Assembly: GCA_044464765.1 (NCBI GenBank)
Contig: JBIQKZ010000017.1
Span: forward strand, 22,771 to 86,770
DNA length: 64,000 bases
Reading direction: 5' to 3'
From: JBIQKZ01 sp044464765
Lineage (GTDB): Bacteria; Pseudomonadota; Gammaproteobacteria; Burkholderiales; Burkholderiaceae_B
Shown here: positions 1 through 8,914 of the stretch, one piece after another
Layout: the number at the start of each line of letters is the position of its first letter
Position numbering within the stretch: position 1 is the stretch's first letter
The notes under the pieces: generated by a model
Told to the model about the DNA's origin: nothing
Seen by the model: the letters and a program-made list of their open reading frames with translations, nothing else
The model's database searches: none
Made by a program: the position numbers and the translations under genes

Positions 1-2
1 AC

Positions 3-866
3 ACGGTCACCATCAAGTTCGTGCCCGATGCAGCCAGCCGCGTGGCCGAAGTCGAATCTGGCAACTCCCAGGTCACCATGGAAATCCCCTACGAGGAATA
101 CGACAGGCTCAGGCAAAAGCCGGGCCTCAAGGGCGAGGCCTTTCCGGTGGCAGACATCGGCATGATCTTCCTGAACGACATCGACGTCATGCTCGACAAG
201 AACGTGCGCCTGGCCGCCCATCACGCCATCGACAAGCAACTGATCATCGATCGCCTGCTGCGTGGCTACGGCGTGCCGTTGTCCACGCTCGAAGCTCCCG
301 GCTACGACGCTTACGACCCCAACCTGAAGTTCCCGTACGATCCGGAAAAAGCCAAGCAGCTATTGGCCGCGTCGGGATATTCCACCGACAATCCGGTCAA
401 GTTCACCATACAGACCACACGCGGCTTCAAGCCCAAGGATTACGAGATGGTCCAGGCCATCGTGGGCATGTGGCGCAAGGTGGGCATCGAGGCGAATATC
501 GAAATCTACGAGATCGCCAAGCATTTCGAGTTGCGGGCGGCCGACCAACTGGCGCCGGCGGCATTCTACAACTGGGGCAACGCCATCGGCGATCCCACCA
601 CCTCCACCGGCCACGCCATGTTTGGCCCCTCGCCCCACGCCGTCTGGGACTCGCCCGATCTTATCGAGAAAATCATCCCGCTTTGGGGCGAAAAGGACGA
701 GGCCAAGCGGATACAAGGCTGGAAGGACGTCAGCGCCTACATCATGCAGGAAGGCTACGTCATACCGCTGCTGCAGTATGTCATGCCGGTCATTCACTCC
801 GACAAAGTTGTCGTGCCGCCTGCCACCACCGGCGATGTGACACCCGCCATGATGAAGCCCGCCTAA
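3..866 (+). CDS. ABC transporter substrate-binding protein, dipeptide/oligopeptide type (5' truncated by window)
   Basis: Periplasmic binding protein of the SBP_bac_5 (DppA/OppA/NikA) family that would deliver peptides or another small solute to the permeases encoded next to it. The reading frame is open from the window edge, so only the C-terminal ~288 residues are present and the signal peptide is missing. The visible part starts in the family's 'V-K-F-V-P-D-A..R-V-A..E-S-G' segment and contains the NVRLAAHHAIDKQLII region and the FPYDPEKAKQLL segment typical of the family. It is followed by a hairpin and then by permease and ATPase genes on the same strand. Specificity cannot be read from the sequence. 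Confidence 0.93.
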   Translation, partial: TVTIKFVPDAASRVAEVESGNSQVTMEIPYEEYDRLRQKPGLKGEAFPVADIGMIFLNDIDVMLDKNVRLAAHHAIDKQLIIDRLLRGYGVPLSTLEAPGYDAYDPNLKFPYDPEKAKQLLAASGYSTDNPVKFTIQTTRGFKPKDYEMVQAIVGMWRKVGIEANIEIYEIAKHFELRAADQLAPAAFYNWGNAIGDPTTSTGHAMFGPSPHAVWDSPDLIEKIIPLWGEKDEAKRIQGWKDVSAYIMQEGYVIPLLQYVMPVIHSDKVVVPPATTGDVTPAMMKPA

Positions 867-880
867 CGCATCACCCCAAC

Positions 881-909
881 AGGGCGGTCCTGACCCGACC
901 GCCCTTTCC
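881..909 (+). terminator. Hairpin between binding-protein and permease genes
   Basis: A perfect 9-bp stem (AGGGCGGTC, 7-nt loop, GACCGCCCT) is followed by a short pyrimidine run. It lies 14 nt after the binding-protein stop. Such hairpins often protect or partly terminate the message so that the binding protein is made in excess of the membrane components; that role is inferred. Confidence 0.6.
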
Positions 910-929
910 TGCGACACACTGCTGTACCC

Positions 930-1934
930 ATGCTGAAACCCATACTCATCAGGCTTGCCTCGATGGTGGTGACACTGATTGGTGTCGCCATTGTCGTCTT
1001 CGTTCTGATCCGCGTTGCGCCTGGCAATCCCATTGCCATGATGCTGCCCCCCGGCGCCACCGAAGCCGACATCGCGCAACTGACCGCGCTATACGGCCTT
1101 GATAAATCGCTTGTCGAACAATTTCTAATCTGGGCCGGCAACGTGCTGCAGGGCGATTTCGGCACGTCGATCACGCTGCGCCAGCCTGTCGCCGGCCTGG
1201 TGCTGGGGCGGTTGCCCGCCACGCTTGAATTATCGATGCTGGCCCTTTTCATCGCCGTGATCCTTGGCGGCGGTACGGCTATTCTCGGCGCAAAAGAACG
1301 TGGGCGCGCCGCCGAAACCGGCGTTGACCTGTTCAATGGCGTCACGCTGTCCATCCCCGATTTCCTGTGGGGCCTGCTGCTGATCCTGCTCTTTGGCGTC
1401 TTGTGGCCCGTACTGCATATATCGGGGCGTATCTCACCCCAGCTCAGCCTGCCTTTCGCGACCCAGTTCTACTTGTTTGAATCCATTGTGCGGCTACGCT
1501 TCGATCTGCTGCGCGATCTGCTGGCGCACATGCTGATGCCGGCCCTGGCCCTGGCCTTGCCGCTGGCCGCCATCATTTCACAACTGCTCAAGCAAGGCCT
1601 GAAGGACGTTTTACAGCTAGACTACACCGTTCTTGCGCGTGTGCGCGGCTTTACCGAAACCCAGGTCATCCTGCGCGAGGCACTGCGCAACGCTGCACTG
1701 CCCACCTTAACCCTGGTCGGCGTCCAATTCACTTTCCTGATCGGAGGCACCGTCATCATCGAACGCCTGTTTGCCTATGAAGGCCTGGGCAACATGGCCA
1801 TCGACGCCGTGATCAATCGTGACCTGCCATTGATCCAGGGCATCGTCTTGATGTTCGCCTGCCTGTTCATCCTGATCAACCTTGCCGTGGATATTGCCTA
1901 TACCTTCCTGAACCCAAGGCTGCGCCATGGCTGA
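930..1934 (+). CDS. ABC transporter permease, DppB/OppB type
   Basis: First inner-membrane permease (334 aa) of the peptide-type importer, BPD_transp_1 family. It has an N-terminal membrane segment, the family's G-N-P...M-L-P-P-G-A-T-E.D motif after it, and an extracytoplasmic stretch ending G-D-F-G-T-S. Further hydrophobic segments follow. The cytoplasmic EAA-type loop, which contacts the ATPase, is near residues 245-275 (REALRNAALPTLTLVG). Its last 8 nt overlap the start of the second permease gene, indicating translational coupling. DppB, OppB, GsiC and NikB cannot be told apart here. Confidence 0.92.
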   Translation: MLKPILIRLASMVVTLIGVAIVVFVLIRVAPGNPIAMMLPPGATEADIAQLTALYGLDKSLVEQFLIWAGNVLQGDFGTSITLRQPVAGLVLGRLPATLELSMLALFIAVILGGGTAILGAKERGRAAETGVDLFNGVTLSIPDFLWGLLLILLFGVLWPVLHISGRISPQLSLPFATQFYLFESIVRLRFDLLRDLLAHMLMPALALALPLAAIISQLLKQGLKDVLQLDYTVLARVRGFTETQVILREALRNAALPTLTLVGVQFTFLIGGTVIIERLFAYEGLGNMAIDAVINRDLPLIQGIVLMFACLFILINLAVDIAYTFLNPRLRHG

Positions 1935-2802
1935 TTCCCTTGTCTCCGCCGCACCCGTCGAACCACGGGTTCGCTCGCGCAAACGCAACCTGCGGCTCTG
2001 GCTCTCGGCCGGCTGGTTGCTCATTGTCACCCTTGCAGCCCTTGGCGCGCCCCTGCTTGCCCCACACGATCCGCTCACGCAAGATCTGATGCTCGGGCGG
2101 CTGCCGCCCATCGGTTTCAGCGGCGCCGAGCCCGGTTATTTCCTGGGCACCGACAGCCTGGGGCGCGATGTCCTGTCCCGGCTGATCTATGCCGCGCAGA
2201 TCGCTCTTACTGTCGCACTGGCGGCCGCGTCGGCAGCCTGCCTGTTCGGCTCTGCATTGGGCCTGTTGGCCGGTTACTTCGGCGGCTGGATTGATCGCGT
2301 TGTGTCCCGGCTGGTGGACATCTGGATGGCTTTCCCCCCCGTGCTGTTCGCCATCTTGCTTGTCGCGGTATTAGGCCCCAGCCTTCTCTCGGTCATACTG
2401 GCGATCGCCCTGATCGACTGGACACGCTTCGCCCGCGTGATTCGCGCCGAAACCATGGTGCAAACCAAAATGGACTACGTGCAATCGGCTCGCATCGGCG
2501 GCGCAACCCGAATCCGCACCTTGTACAGCGAAGTACTGCCCAACGTCTTGCCCACCCTGGTCGCCCTGCTGGCGCTGGAAATGGGGGTGGCCATCATCGT
2601 CGAAGCCATTCTCAGCTTCGTGAACCTGTCCATTTCCTCGGATGACCCCACCTGGGGCGGCATGATTGCCGAGGGACGCGCCGCGATTCACTTCAGCTGG
2701 TGGGTTCTGGTCTTTCCCCTTATCGTTCTGTTCCTGACCGTTCTGTCGTTCAGCCAGCTGGGCGAAGGCCTGAAGGACCAATACGACCCCTTGTCGCGCT
2801 AA
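1927..2802 (+). CDS. ABC transporter permease, DppC/OppC type
   Basis: Second permease (291 aa) of the same importer. It has the N-terminal OppC_N segment with a membrane span at about residues 30-50. The hallmark GTDSLGRDVLSRLIY motif follows at about residues 75-90, then several membrane spans and an EAA loop (SARIGGATRIRTLYSEVLPNV). The start overlaps the preceding permease by 8 nt, and the stop overlaps the start of the first ATPase gene by one base (TAATG). The tight packing argues for one transcript and an obligate heterodimer with the upstream permease. Confidence 0.93.
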   Translation: MADSLVSAAPVEPRVRSRKRNLRLWLSAGWLLIVTLAALGAPLLAPHDPLTQDLMLGRLPPIGFSGAEPGYFLGTDSLGRDVLSRLIYAAQIALTVALAAASAACLFGSALGLLAGYFGGWIDRVVSRLVDIWMAFPPVLFAILLVAVLGPSLLSVILAIALIDWTRFARVIRAETMVQTKMDYVQSARIGGATRIRTLYSEVLPNVLPTLVALLALEMGVAIIVEAILSFVNLSISSDDPTWGGMIAEGRAAIHFSWWVLVFPLIVLFLTVLSFSQLGEGLKDQYDPLSR

Positions 2803-3692
2803 TGCCCATGACCACCTCATCGCCCACCCTTGAAATCCAATCCCTGAACGTCGCGCTGGTTGGCGGCGCACGTCTGTTGCGCGACGTTTCCCTGTCCGTC
2901 CAGCCAGGCGAAGTCCGCGCTCTTGTCGGCGAAAGCGGCGCGGGGAAAAGCATGATCGGCAAAGCCGTGCTGGGCGTGCTGCCCCGCAATATCACCACCA
3001 CCTCAGGGAAGATTCTTCTGCACGGAAACGACCTGGACGCGTTGAACCCCGCCCAACGCCGCCAGGCCGTGGCTACATCCGCCTCACTGATCCCTCAAGA
3101 TCCCCTGACCGCCCTGAATCCATCGCGCCGGATTGGCGTGCAGATTACCGACCGCCTGGTGCAGCGCCTGGGATGGGGCAAGGCCGACGCGCAACAACGC
3201 GCACTCGAACTGCTGGATCGCGTGCACATCCGCGACCCCAAACGCGTCATGGTTTCCTATCCGCATGAGCTTTCGGGCGGCATGCGCCAGCGCGTCCTGA
3301 TTGCCGCTGCCTTCGCGCCCAGCCCAAAGCTGATCATCGCCGACGAACCAACCACGGCACTGGACGTCACCGTTCAAAAACAAATTCTTTACCTGATCCG
3401 CGAACTGCAAGCCGAGGCCGGCACCGCTGTCCTTTTCGTTACGCACGATATGGGCGTGGTGGCCAAGGTCAGCCAAACCGTCACTGTGCTGTTTGCCGGG
3501 AAGATCATGGAAAGCGCCTCTACCCAGCAAGTGCTCACCGCCCCTCAACACCCTTACACACAGGCGCTGATCGCCGCCACGCCGCGTTATACCGACCCCG
3601 GCCACACGCTGCAGCCAGTATCGCCCGACCTGATCGCCGCACTGCGCCTCGAACTTGCGCAAGCCGATGCCCGCGAGGCCGCCCATGGCTGA
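2802..3692 (+). CDS. ABC transporter ATP-binding protein, DppD/OppD type
   Basis: Cytoplasmic ATPase (296 aa) of the peptide-type importer. It shows Walker A GESGAGKS, the Q-loop (SLIPQDPLTALNP), the signature LSGGMRQR and Walker B LIIADEPTTALD, followed by the H-loop VTHD. The C-terminal oligo_HPY-like tail (HPYTQALIAATP) is present. The open frame extends further upstream, but the ATG overlapping the permease stop is the natural start; a second ATG two codons later is also possible. The 3' end overlaps the next ATPase gene by 8 nt. Confidence 0.93.
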   Translation: MPMTTSSPTLEIQSLNVALVGGARLLRDVSLSVQPGEVRALVGESGAGKSMIGKAVLGVLPRNITTTSGKILLHGNDLDALNPAQRRQAVATSASLIPQDPLTALNPSRRIGVQITDRLVQRLGWGKADAQQRALELLDRVHIRDPKRVMVSYPHELSGGMRQRVLIAAAFAPSPKLIIADEPTTALDVTVQKQILYLIRELQAEAGTAVLFVTHDMGVVAKVSQTVTVLFAGKIMESASTQQVLTAPQHPYTQALIAATPRYTDPGHTLQPVSPDLIAALRLELAQADAREAAHG

Positions 3693-4533
3693 ACCCTTGT
3701 TCCGCGTTTCCAACCTGCATCTTTCACTGCCCGACTTCTCGCGCAAACCGTTGTTCGGCGCCGCGCCGCGAATCAACATTCTGAAAGGCTTGTCCTTCGA
3801 GCTGCCAACCGGCGAAATTACCGGCATTGTCGGTGAAAGCGGATCGGGCAAAACCACCTTGGGCCGTGTGCTGGTGCGCCTGCTCAGCGCGTCAAGTGGC
3901 CAGGTTTTATTCAATGGCAACGACATTGCCCGTCTGGACGAAGAACAGCTAAAGCCGTTACGTCGCGACTTGCAAATGATTTTTCAGGATCCAATGTCAT
4001 CATTGAATCCACGTCATACGGTCGGGCGGATTGTTGCCACCCCCATGAAGCGCTATGGCCTGCCCAACGCCGAAGCGCGAGCCCTGGAGATGTTGGAACG
4101 GGTGGGCCTGCCGGCTGCCTTTGCCAAGCGCTATCCTCACGAGCTCTCGGGCGGACAACGGCAGCGGGTGGGCATTGCACGCGCCGTGGCGCTGGAACCT
4201 GCTTTCATTTTGGCCGACGAAATCGTCTCGGGACTGGATGTGTCGTCGCAGGCGCAAGTCCTGGCCCTGTTGAAAGACCTGGCCGCCGACATGCACCTGA
4301 CGATCGCCTTCATCAGTCACGACTTATCGGTAATTCGCAGCGTATGCTCGCAACTGATCGTGCTGGATCAAGGCCTCATCGCTGAAGCAGGTTCATGCCA
4401 GGCTATATTCGACGCGCCGCAAAGCGATGCCACCCGCGCCCTGATCGACGCCATTCCACTGCCCGAAATCGACGATGACTGGTTCAAACGCGATGCCGCA
4501 AGCGGATTGCCGTCCGACAGGCGCCACGTGTAA
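3685..4533 (+). CDS. ABC transporter ATP-binding protein, DppF/OppF type
   Basis: Second ATPase (282 aa) of the importer, partner of the preceding one. Walker A is GESGSGKTT, the Q-loop is MIFQDPMSSLNPRH, the signature is LSGGQRQR, and Walker B is FILADEIVSGLD (Ile-Val where most relatives have Pro-Thr). The start was set at the ATG 8 nt inside the upstream ATPase gene because upstream in-frame codons encode no family sequence. Compared with OppF it lacks most of the oligo_HPY C-terminal extension. It ends the operon and is convergent with the amidohydrolase gene. Confidence 0.92.
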   Translation: MAEPLFRVSNLHLSLPDFSRKPLFGAAPRINILKGLSFELPTGEITGIVGESGSGKTTLGRVLVRLLSASSGQVLFNGNDIARLDEEQLKPLRRDLQMIFQDPMSSLNPRHTVGRIVATPMKRYGLPNAEARALEMLERVGLPAAFAKRYPHELSGGQRQRVGIARAVALEPAFILADEIVSGLDVSSQAQVLALLKDLAADMHLTIAFISHDLSVIRSVCSQLIVLDQGLIAEAGSCQAIFDAPQSDATRALIDAIPLPEIDDDWFKRDAASGLPSDRRHV

Positions 4534-4587
4534 GACTTGCATGCGGCTACAATCCGCGCACGCAGCATCCAACCGTAGCCAAGCCGG

Positions 4588-5964
4588 CTAATGGCCCGGC
4601 ACCGGAATATTCAAGCGCTTAATCAGCCCCTGACATTTCTCGTTGGCTTCGCTGATGATTTCATCCTGATCCACGAACACCGCGCGACCGTTTTCGTAGG
4701 CAATGCGGCCATCTACCATGGTCAACGTGACATCGCGCCCCGAACCACAATACACCAGGCTGGCGATCTCGTTGAACGAGGGCGTCATATGCGATCCGGC
4801 CAACGAAACCACGGCAATATCCGCCAACTTGCCAGGCGCCAGAATGCCCGCATCGATGCCGGCCAGCTCCGCCCCACCCCGCGTGGCCAGTTCGAAGGCT
4901 TCCCCCGCAAATGTAGATTCGGGGTTCAGGGTATGCAAACGTTGCACATACACCATCTGGCGCATGATCTGGAACATATCCATCAGGTGCCCTGCGGCGC
5001 CATCGGCGCCCAAGCCCAGTACTGCGCCGGCCTTGCGCAAGTCGCGAAGGCGGATGGCGCCTGAAGCCAAGTATTCGTTGGACATGGGATTATGCGCGAT
5101 GCTACAGGAGGTGTCGCCAACCAATGCAACCTCTTCGTCATTCAGCCAGATCGCATGGGCGAAAGAGGCATCCCGCCCAAGCAATCCTTTCTGGTGCATC
5201 CAGACAAAGGGGCGCACGCCGTAGGCCTTCTGATAGATCTCCGGGTCGACCGGCGCTTCGGAACAGTGCGTTTGCCAGGAAACACCGAACTCACGGGCAA
5301 GTTCGACCAGGCCAACGACCAGGTCCTGATCGTTATAGATGACATTGATCGGTGACGGCCAGATCTTTATCCGATCGCTCTGCCACTGCGTCAGGCATTC
5401 ACGCATGCTGTCGATCTCGTGCTGTGTGGAGTTCTGGAACAGCAGAGGGCTTAGATGATTGTCGCGGGCGATCGCCGTAAACGGACCAAAAACGCCGCGC
5501 GCGATCGCTCCGCGCAACCCCATGTCGTGCAATGCCCTGGCCATCCCGAGGGTGGTGTCGACATCGTTGGGAGCATAATGATTGTCGATAATCGTGGTGG
5601 TGCCCGACGACAACGCTTCCAGCCCTGCAACCCGGACGGCGGCGGTGGCTTCAGCCGGCGTAATGCTTGCGGCCAACGGCAGCATGAACTCCCCCAGCCA
5701 TTGCCATAACGCCATGCCGTCCCCTAGACCGCGCCCGGCCAACTGGAACAGATGATTGTGGCTGTCGATCAGGCCTGGAATCACGACCTGGCCGGTGCAG
5801 TCCACCACTTTTTGCGCTTGCCAGGACGCCATATCGACCGCGCGGCCAACCTCGACGATGCGATTTCCCCGCACCGCCACCGCGCCCTGCTCGATAATCC
5901 GGCGCTGGTCATCCATCGTGACCACCGCCCCCCCGGTTAACAATACATCACACTGTTTCATCAT
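4588..5964 (-). CDS. Amidohydrolase, TrzA/8-oxoguanine-deaminase type (COG0402)
   Basis: Metal-dependent hydrolase (458 aa) of the amidohydrolase superfamily, probably a deaminase or dechlorinase acting on a purine-like or triazine-like ring. Metal ligands are visible in order: HxH in DSHNHL (about residue 68), the His of SWQTHCSE (about 237), the His of SFAHAIWL (about 270) and the Asp of GLGADGAAGH (about 322). N- and C-terminal segments form the small beta-sandwich (VLLTGGAVVTMDD and APGKLADIAVV). It starts 3 nt after the stop of the NCS2 permease, so the two are co-expressed and the permease probably imports its substrate. The exact substrate is unknown. Confidence 0.85.
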   Translation of the reverse strand: MMKQCDVLLTGGAVVTMDDQRRIIEQGAVAVRGNRIVEVGRAVDMASWQAQKVVDCTGQVVIPGLIDSHNHLFQLAGRGLGDGMALWQWLGEFMLPLAASITPAEATAAVRVAGLEALSSGTTTIIDNHYAPNDVDTTLGMARALHDMGLRGAIARGVFGPFTAIARDNHLSPLLFQNSTQHEIDSMRECLTQWQSDRIKIWPSPINVIYNDQDLVVGLVELAREFGVSWQTHCSEAPVDPEIYQKAYGVRPFVWMHQKGLLGRDASFAHAIWLNDEEVALVGDTSCSIAHNPMSNEYLASGAIRLRDLRKAGAVLGLGADGAAGHLMDMFQIMRQMVYVQRLHTLNPESTFAGEAFELATRGGAELAGIDAGILAPGKLADIAVVSLAGSHMTPSFNEIASLVYCGSGRDVTLTMVDGRIAYENGRAVFVDQDEIISEANEKCQGLIKRLNIPVPGH

Positions 5965-5967
5965 TCA

Positions 5968-7374
5968 TCAGACCTTGGCGCGAGCTGGCGTCAACGGGTC
6001 AATGGCGACCTCCGGGGCGCCTTGCTCGGCGTCTCCCTGCGTTTCGATCAGTTGCACTGCGGTTTTATCCACACCATTAAAAAACAAATTCAAAAATAGC
6101 GCCGCCAATGCCGACAACAACACGCCGCTATTAAGCAGGGGCGCCAGAACCTGAGGAGCCGCATTGAAGAAATTAGGCGACACCAAGGGAATCAGCCCGA
6201 CGCCAAGGCTGATGGCGAAAATAAACATATTGTGGCGATTGTTCTTGAAATCGACCGCCTGCAAAATACGCACGCCTGAAGCCGCCACGATGCCAAACAT
6301 GACCAGCGCGGCGCCCCCCAACACATACTGTGGAATGGTGGCTACAACATGGGCCATCTTGGGCACCAGCGCCAGAGCGACCAGGATGAAGGAAGCCGTC
6401 ACGCAGACAAAACGGCTGCGCACACCGGTAATACCCACCAACCCAATGTTCTGCGCATAGGACGTGTACGGAAAGGTGTTGAAAATCCCACCAATGACGG
6501 CGCCCAGCGAATCCACGCGCAAACCACGCGCGAAATCGTCGGCGCTTAAGCGGCGATTCAGGATGATCGCCAAAGAGAAAAACAGGCCGATCGCTTCGAT
6601 CATGGTGATGATCACGACCAGCGTCATGGTCAGGATGGAGCTCCACTCGAATACGGGGTAGCCAAACTGGAAGGGCCGCACCATCTGAATCCAGGGCATT
6701 TCAGCCAAACCATCGAAACTGACTTGGCCCAAGGCCATGGCTACCAGCATGCCGGCCGCCAGCCCCAGCAGGATCGCCAGACTAGCGAAGAAACCCCGCC
6801 CAAAGCGAGCCACCAAAATAGTGACTAGAAGCACCAGCCCCGCCACCCCAAGATACATTGGCGCACCGAAATCCTCGGCGCCGTATCCGCCGCCTGACCA
6901 GATCACTGCCACGCCGAACAGGGTGACCCCCAGGGATGTCAGTGTACTGCCGGTGACAATGGGCGGAAACAGCCACAAGAATTTAATGACCAAGGGAACG
7001 AGCAGAAACCCGATAATACCCGCACCGATAATTGCCCCATACAAGCCGGGCAGCCCCATGCCCGGCGTCAGGCCGATGGCAATCATCGGCGCAATGCCTG
7101 CATAGGAAATCCCCATCATGACTGGCAGGCGAATGCCCAGCCAGCGCCCCAGGCCGAAAGCCTGCAAAAATGACACAATGCCACAGCACAGAAGGTCAGC
7201 CGTAATCAGCGCTGCGATATGCTCTTTGGGCAGGCTAAGTGCGCCGCCCACGATCAAGGGCACGGTGATCGCCCCTGCATACATCACAAGCACGTGCTGC
7301 AAGCCCAGCACAAAGCTTCTGCCCATCGGCAGAACTTCATCGACACCATCGTCGTGAGTAGGTCGTGTATCCAT
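5968..7374 (-). CDS. NCS2 nucleobase:cation symporter (xanthine/uric acid permease type)
   Basis: Inner-membrane purine permease (468 aa, about 14 hydrophobic segments) of the NCS2 family (PbuX/XanQ/UraA). The start was placed at MDTRPTHD because GGAGG lies 6 nt before that ATG; the frame itself extends 13 codons further. Family features include GLQHVLVMYAGAITVPLIVG near the N-terminus and the Asn-rich GGIFNTFPYTSYAQNIGLV motif in the second half. The next gene, 3 nt downstream, is a deaminase-like amidohydrolase, which supports uptake of an amino- or oxo-purine or related heterocycle. Confidence 0.9.
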   Translation of the reverse strand: MDTRPTHDDGVDEVLPMGRSFVLGLQHVLVMYAGAITVPLIVGGALSLPKEHIAALITADLLCCGIVSFLQAFGLGRWLGIRLPVMMGISYAGIAPMIAIGLTPGMGLPGLYGAIIGAGIIGFLLVPLVIKFLWLFPPIVTGSTLTSLGVTLFGVAVIWSGGGYGAEDFGAPMYLGVAGLVLLVTILVARFGRGFFASLAILLGLAAGMLVAMALGQVSFDGLAEMPWIQMVRPFQFGYPVFEWSSILTMTLVVIITMIEAIGLFFSLAIILNRRLSADDFARGLRVDSLGAVIGGIFNTFPYTSYAQNIGLVGITGVRSRFVCVTASFILVALALVPKMAHVVATIPQYVLGGAALVMFGIVAASGVRILQAVDFKNNRHNMFIFAISLGVGLIPLVSPNFFNAAPQVLAPLLNSGVLLSALAALFLNLFFNGVDKTAVQLIETQGDAEQGAPEVAIDPLTPARAKV

Positions 7375-7675
7375 CAATTGCCTCCAGAATGCCGGGATTT
7401 TCCCCGTTCTCATTAATGTCTGTTTTATCGGATCACGACAAAGCCGCTTTCCTTGGCCGGTGAAACCGCACGCCTGAAATTGCTTGCTTGCTACCGGTGC
7501 ATGGCATAAAGGCCTTCACCAACCGTGCATACATTTAATCGCAAGAGATTTAATTACACAATTCAAATTATTTTATTGATTATTAGAAAATATCAATGAA
7601 TCATCCAAGCCGAACGTTTACATGCCAAAATTGCCGAATAAGGCTTTTAGCGCTGTTAACGTCGGGGTAAAAGTG
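7375..7675. other. Divergent intergenic region between NCS2 permease and FAD monooxygenase
   Basis: About 300 nt without a gene. The part next to the monooxygenase is AT-rich (about 7540-7600), in contrast to its surroundings, and should carry promoters for both directions. Apart from the inverted repeat listed at 7575-7597 I see no defined element. The minus-strand leader of the permease is a place where purine-sensing RNA motifs occur in proteobacteria, but I could not recognise one. Confidence 0.5.
7575..7597. promoter_or_regulatory. Inverted repeat resembling a LysR-type box
   Basis: ATTGAT, 11 nt, ATCAAT: a perfect 6-bp dyad of the T-N11-A type bound by LysR regulators, located in the AT-rich segment upstream of the FAD monooxygenase. 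No LysR gene is in the window, so the assignment rests on the pattern only. Confidence 0.3.
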
Positions 7676-8914
7676 ATGCCAACCACACAAACCCGCACGA
7701 CCCGTTGCTGCATTGTCGGCGGCGGGCCAGCCGGCATGATGCTGGGCCTTCTACTTGCGCGCGCCGGCGTTGCAACCACAGTGCTTGAAAAGCACGCCAA
7801 TTTCCTGCGCGATTTTCGCGGCGACACCGTTCATCCATCCACCCTGGGCATCCTCGACGAACTTGGTCTGAAAGCTAAATTTGACGCCCTGCCACAACAT
7901 CGGGTCGATCAACTGGAAGGCATGTTCGCCGACGGCATTCACGCCCTGGGCGATTTTCGCGGCCTCGAGCCCTACCCCTACCTGGCCTTGACGCCACAAT
8001 GGGATTTGCTGAATCTGCTTGCCGTCCAAGCCATGCGCCATCCCTGCTTCACGTTGCTGATGCAGTGTGAAGCAAAGGGGCTGCTTCGTGATGAGAACGG
8101 CCGCGCAACCGGTGTGATCGCCGAGGACCAATATGGCACGGTGTTCATCAGCGCCGACCTGGTCGTCGGATGCGATGGCCGCCGTTCCGTGTTGCGCGAA
8201 TCCGCCGGCCTTGTGCCAACGGACCTGGGTTCGCCCATGGATGTGTTCTGGTTTCGTCTGCCTCGCCTTGACTCCGATCCAACAGGCACCTACGGCGTGC
8301 CGGGGCGCGGCAATTTTCTGATTCTTCTGAACCGTACCGATTACTGGCAGGTGGCATGCGTCATTGCCAAAGGCGATGGAGAAAACTGGCGGCAGCGGCC
8401 CATCGACGAGTTCCGAGCAACGGTTGCGCTACGCGTCGGCTTTGTCGCCGACCGGCTGGATGCCATAGCCTCTTGGGATGACGTGAAACTGCTGCAAGTG
8501 AAGGTGGATCGCCTGCCCCGCTGGCACCGCCCCGGCCTGCTGCTGATTGGCGATGCCGCCCACGCCATGTCGCCCATCGGCGGGGTTGGCATCAATCTTG
8601 CCATTCAAGACGCTGTGGCAGCCGCCAATGCGCTGGCTCCCGAACTCCTGCGCCGCCCAGGCGCGCCCCGCGAAAGCGTGTTGGCGGCCGTGCAAAAGCG
8701 CCGCTTGCTTCCAACACGCATCATCCAGGCTGTTCAGGTGCTTCTGCAGCGCCGCCTGATCGCTCCCGCCTTGGCCCAGGCCAACAATGAAAAGCCGCTC
8801 GTGCTGCCGCCCATTGCCCGGTTCTTATTGCGTTTCAAGCTGATCCGATCCATTCCAGCCCGCCTGTTCGGCCTGGGTATACGGCGCGAGCATGTGGAGT
8901 CGCCCAAAAGCTAA
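7676..8914 (+). CDS. FAD-dependent monooxygenase (PHBH/UbiH-like)
   Basis: Class A flavoprotein hydroxylase (412 aa). It has the N-terminal dinucleotide fold CCIVGGGPAGMMLG, then HPSTLGILDELGL near the substrate domain. The DG motif is VVGCDGRRSVLRE (about residue 165), and the FAD-ribityl GD motif is GLLLIGDAAHAMSPIGGVGINLAIQDA (about residue 280). The ATG at 7676 was preferred over one 18 codons upstream (7622) because GGGG lies 8 nt before it and the extra residues match nothing typical. It is convergent with ung with no gap. The substrate (an aromatic acid or quinone precursor) is undetermined. Confidence 0.85.
   Translation: MPTTQTRTTRCCIVGGGPAGMMLGLLLARAGVATTVLEKHANFLRDFRGDTVHPSTLGILDELGLKAKFDALPQHRVDQLEGMFADGIHALGDFRGLEPYPYLALTPQWDLLNLLAVQAMRHPCFTLLMQCEAKGLLRDENGRATGVIAEDQYGTVFISADLVVGCDGRRSVLRESAGLVPTDLGSPMDVFWFRLPRLDSDPTGTYGVPGRGNFLILLNRTDYWQVACVIAKGDGENWRQRPIDEFRATVALRVGFVADRLDAIASWDDVKLLQVKVDRLPRWHRPGLLLIGDAAHAMSPIGGVGINLAIQDAVAAANALAPELLRRPGAPRESVLAAVQKRRLLPTRIIQAVQVLLQRRLIAPALAQANNEKPLVLPPIARFLLRFKLIRSIPARLFGLGIRREHVESPKS

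Noticed and set aside
7375..7500. Purine-sensing riboswitch in the NCS2 permease leader
   Set aside because: Looked for a conserved hairpin and loop but could not identify one; a covariance search would be needed.
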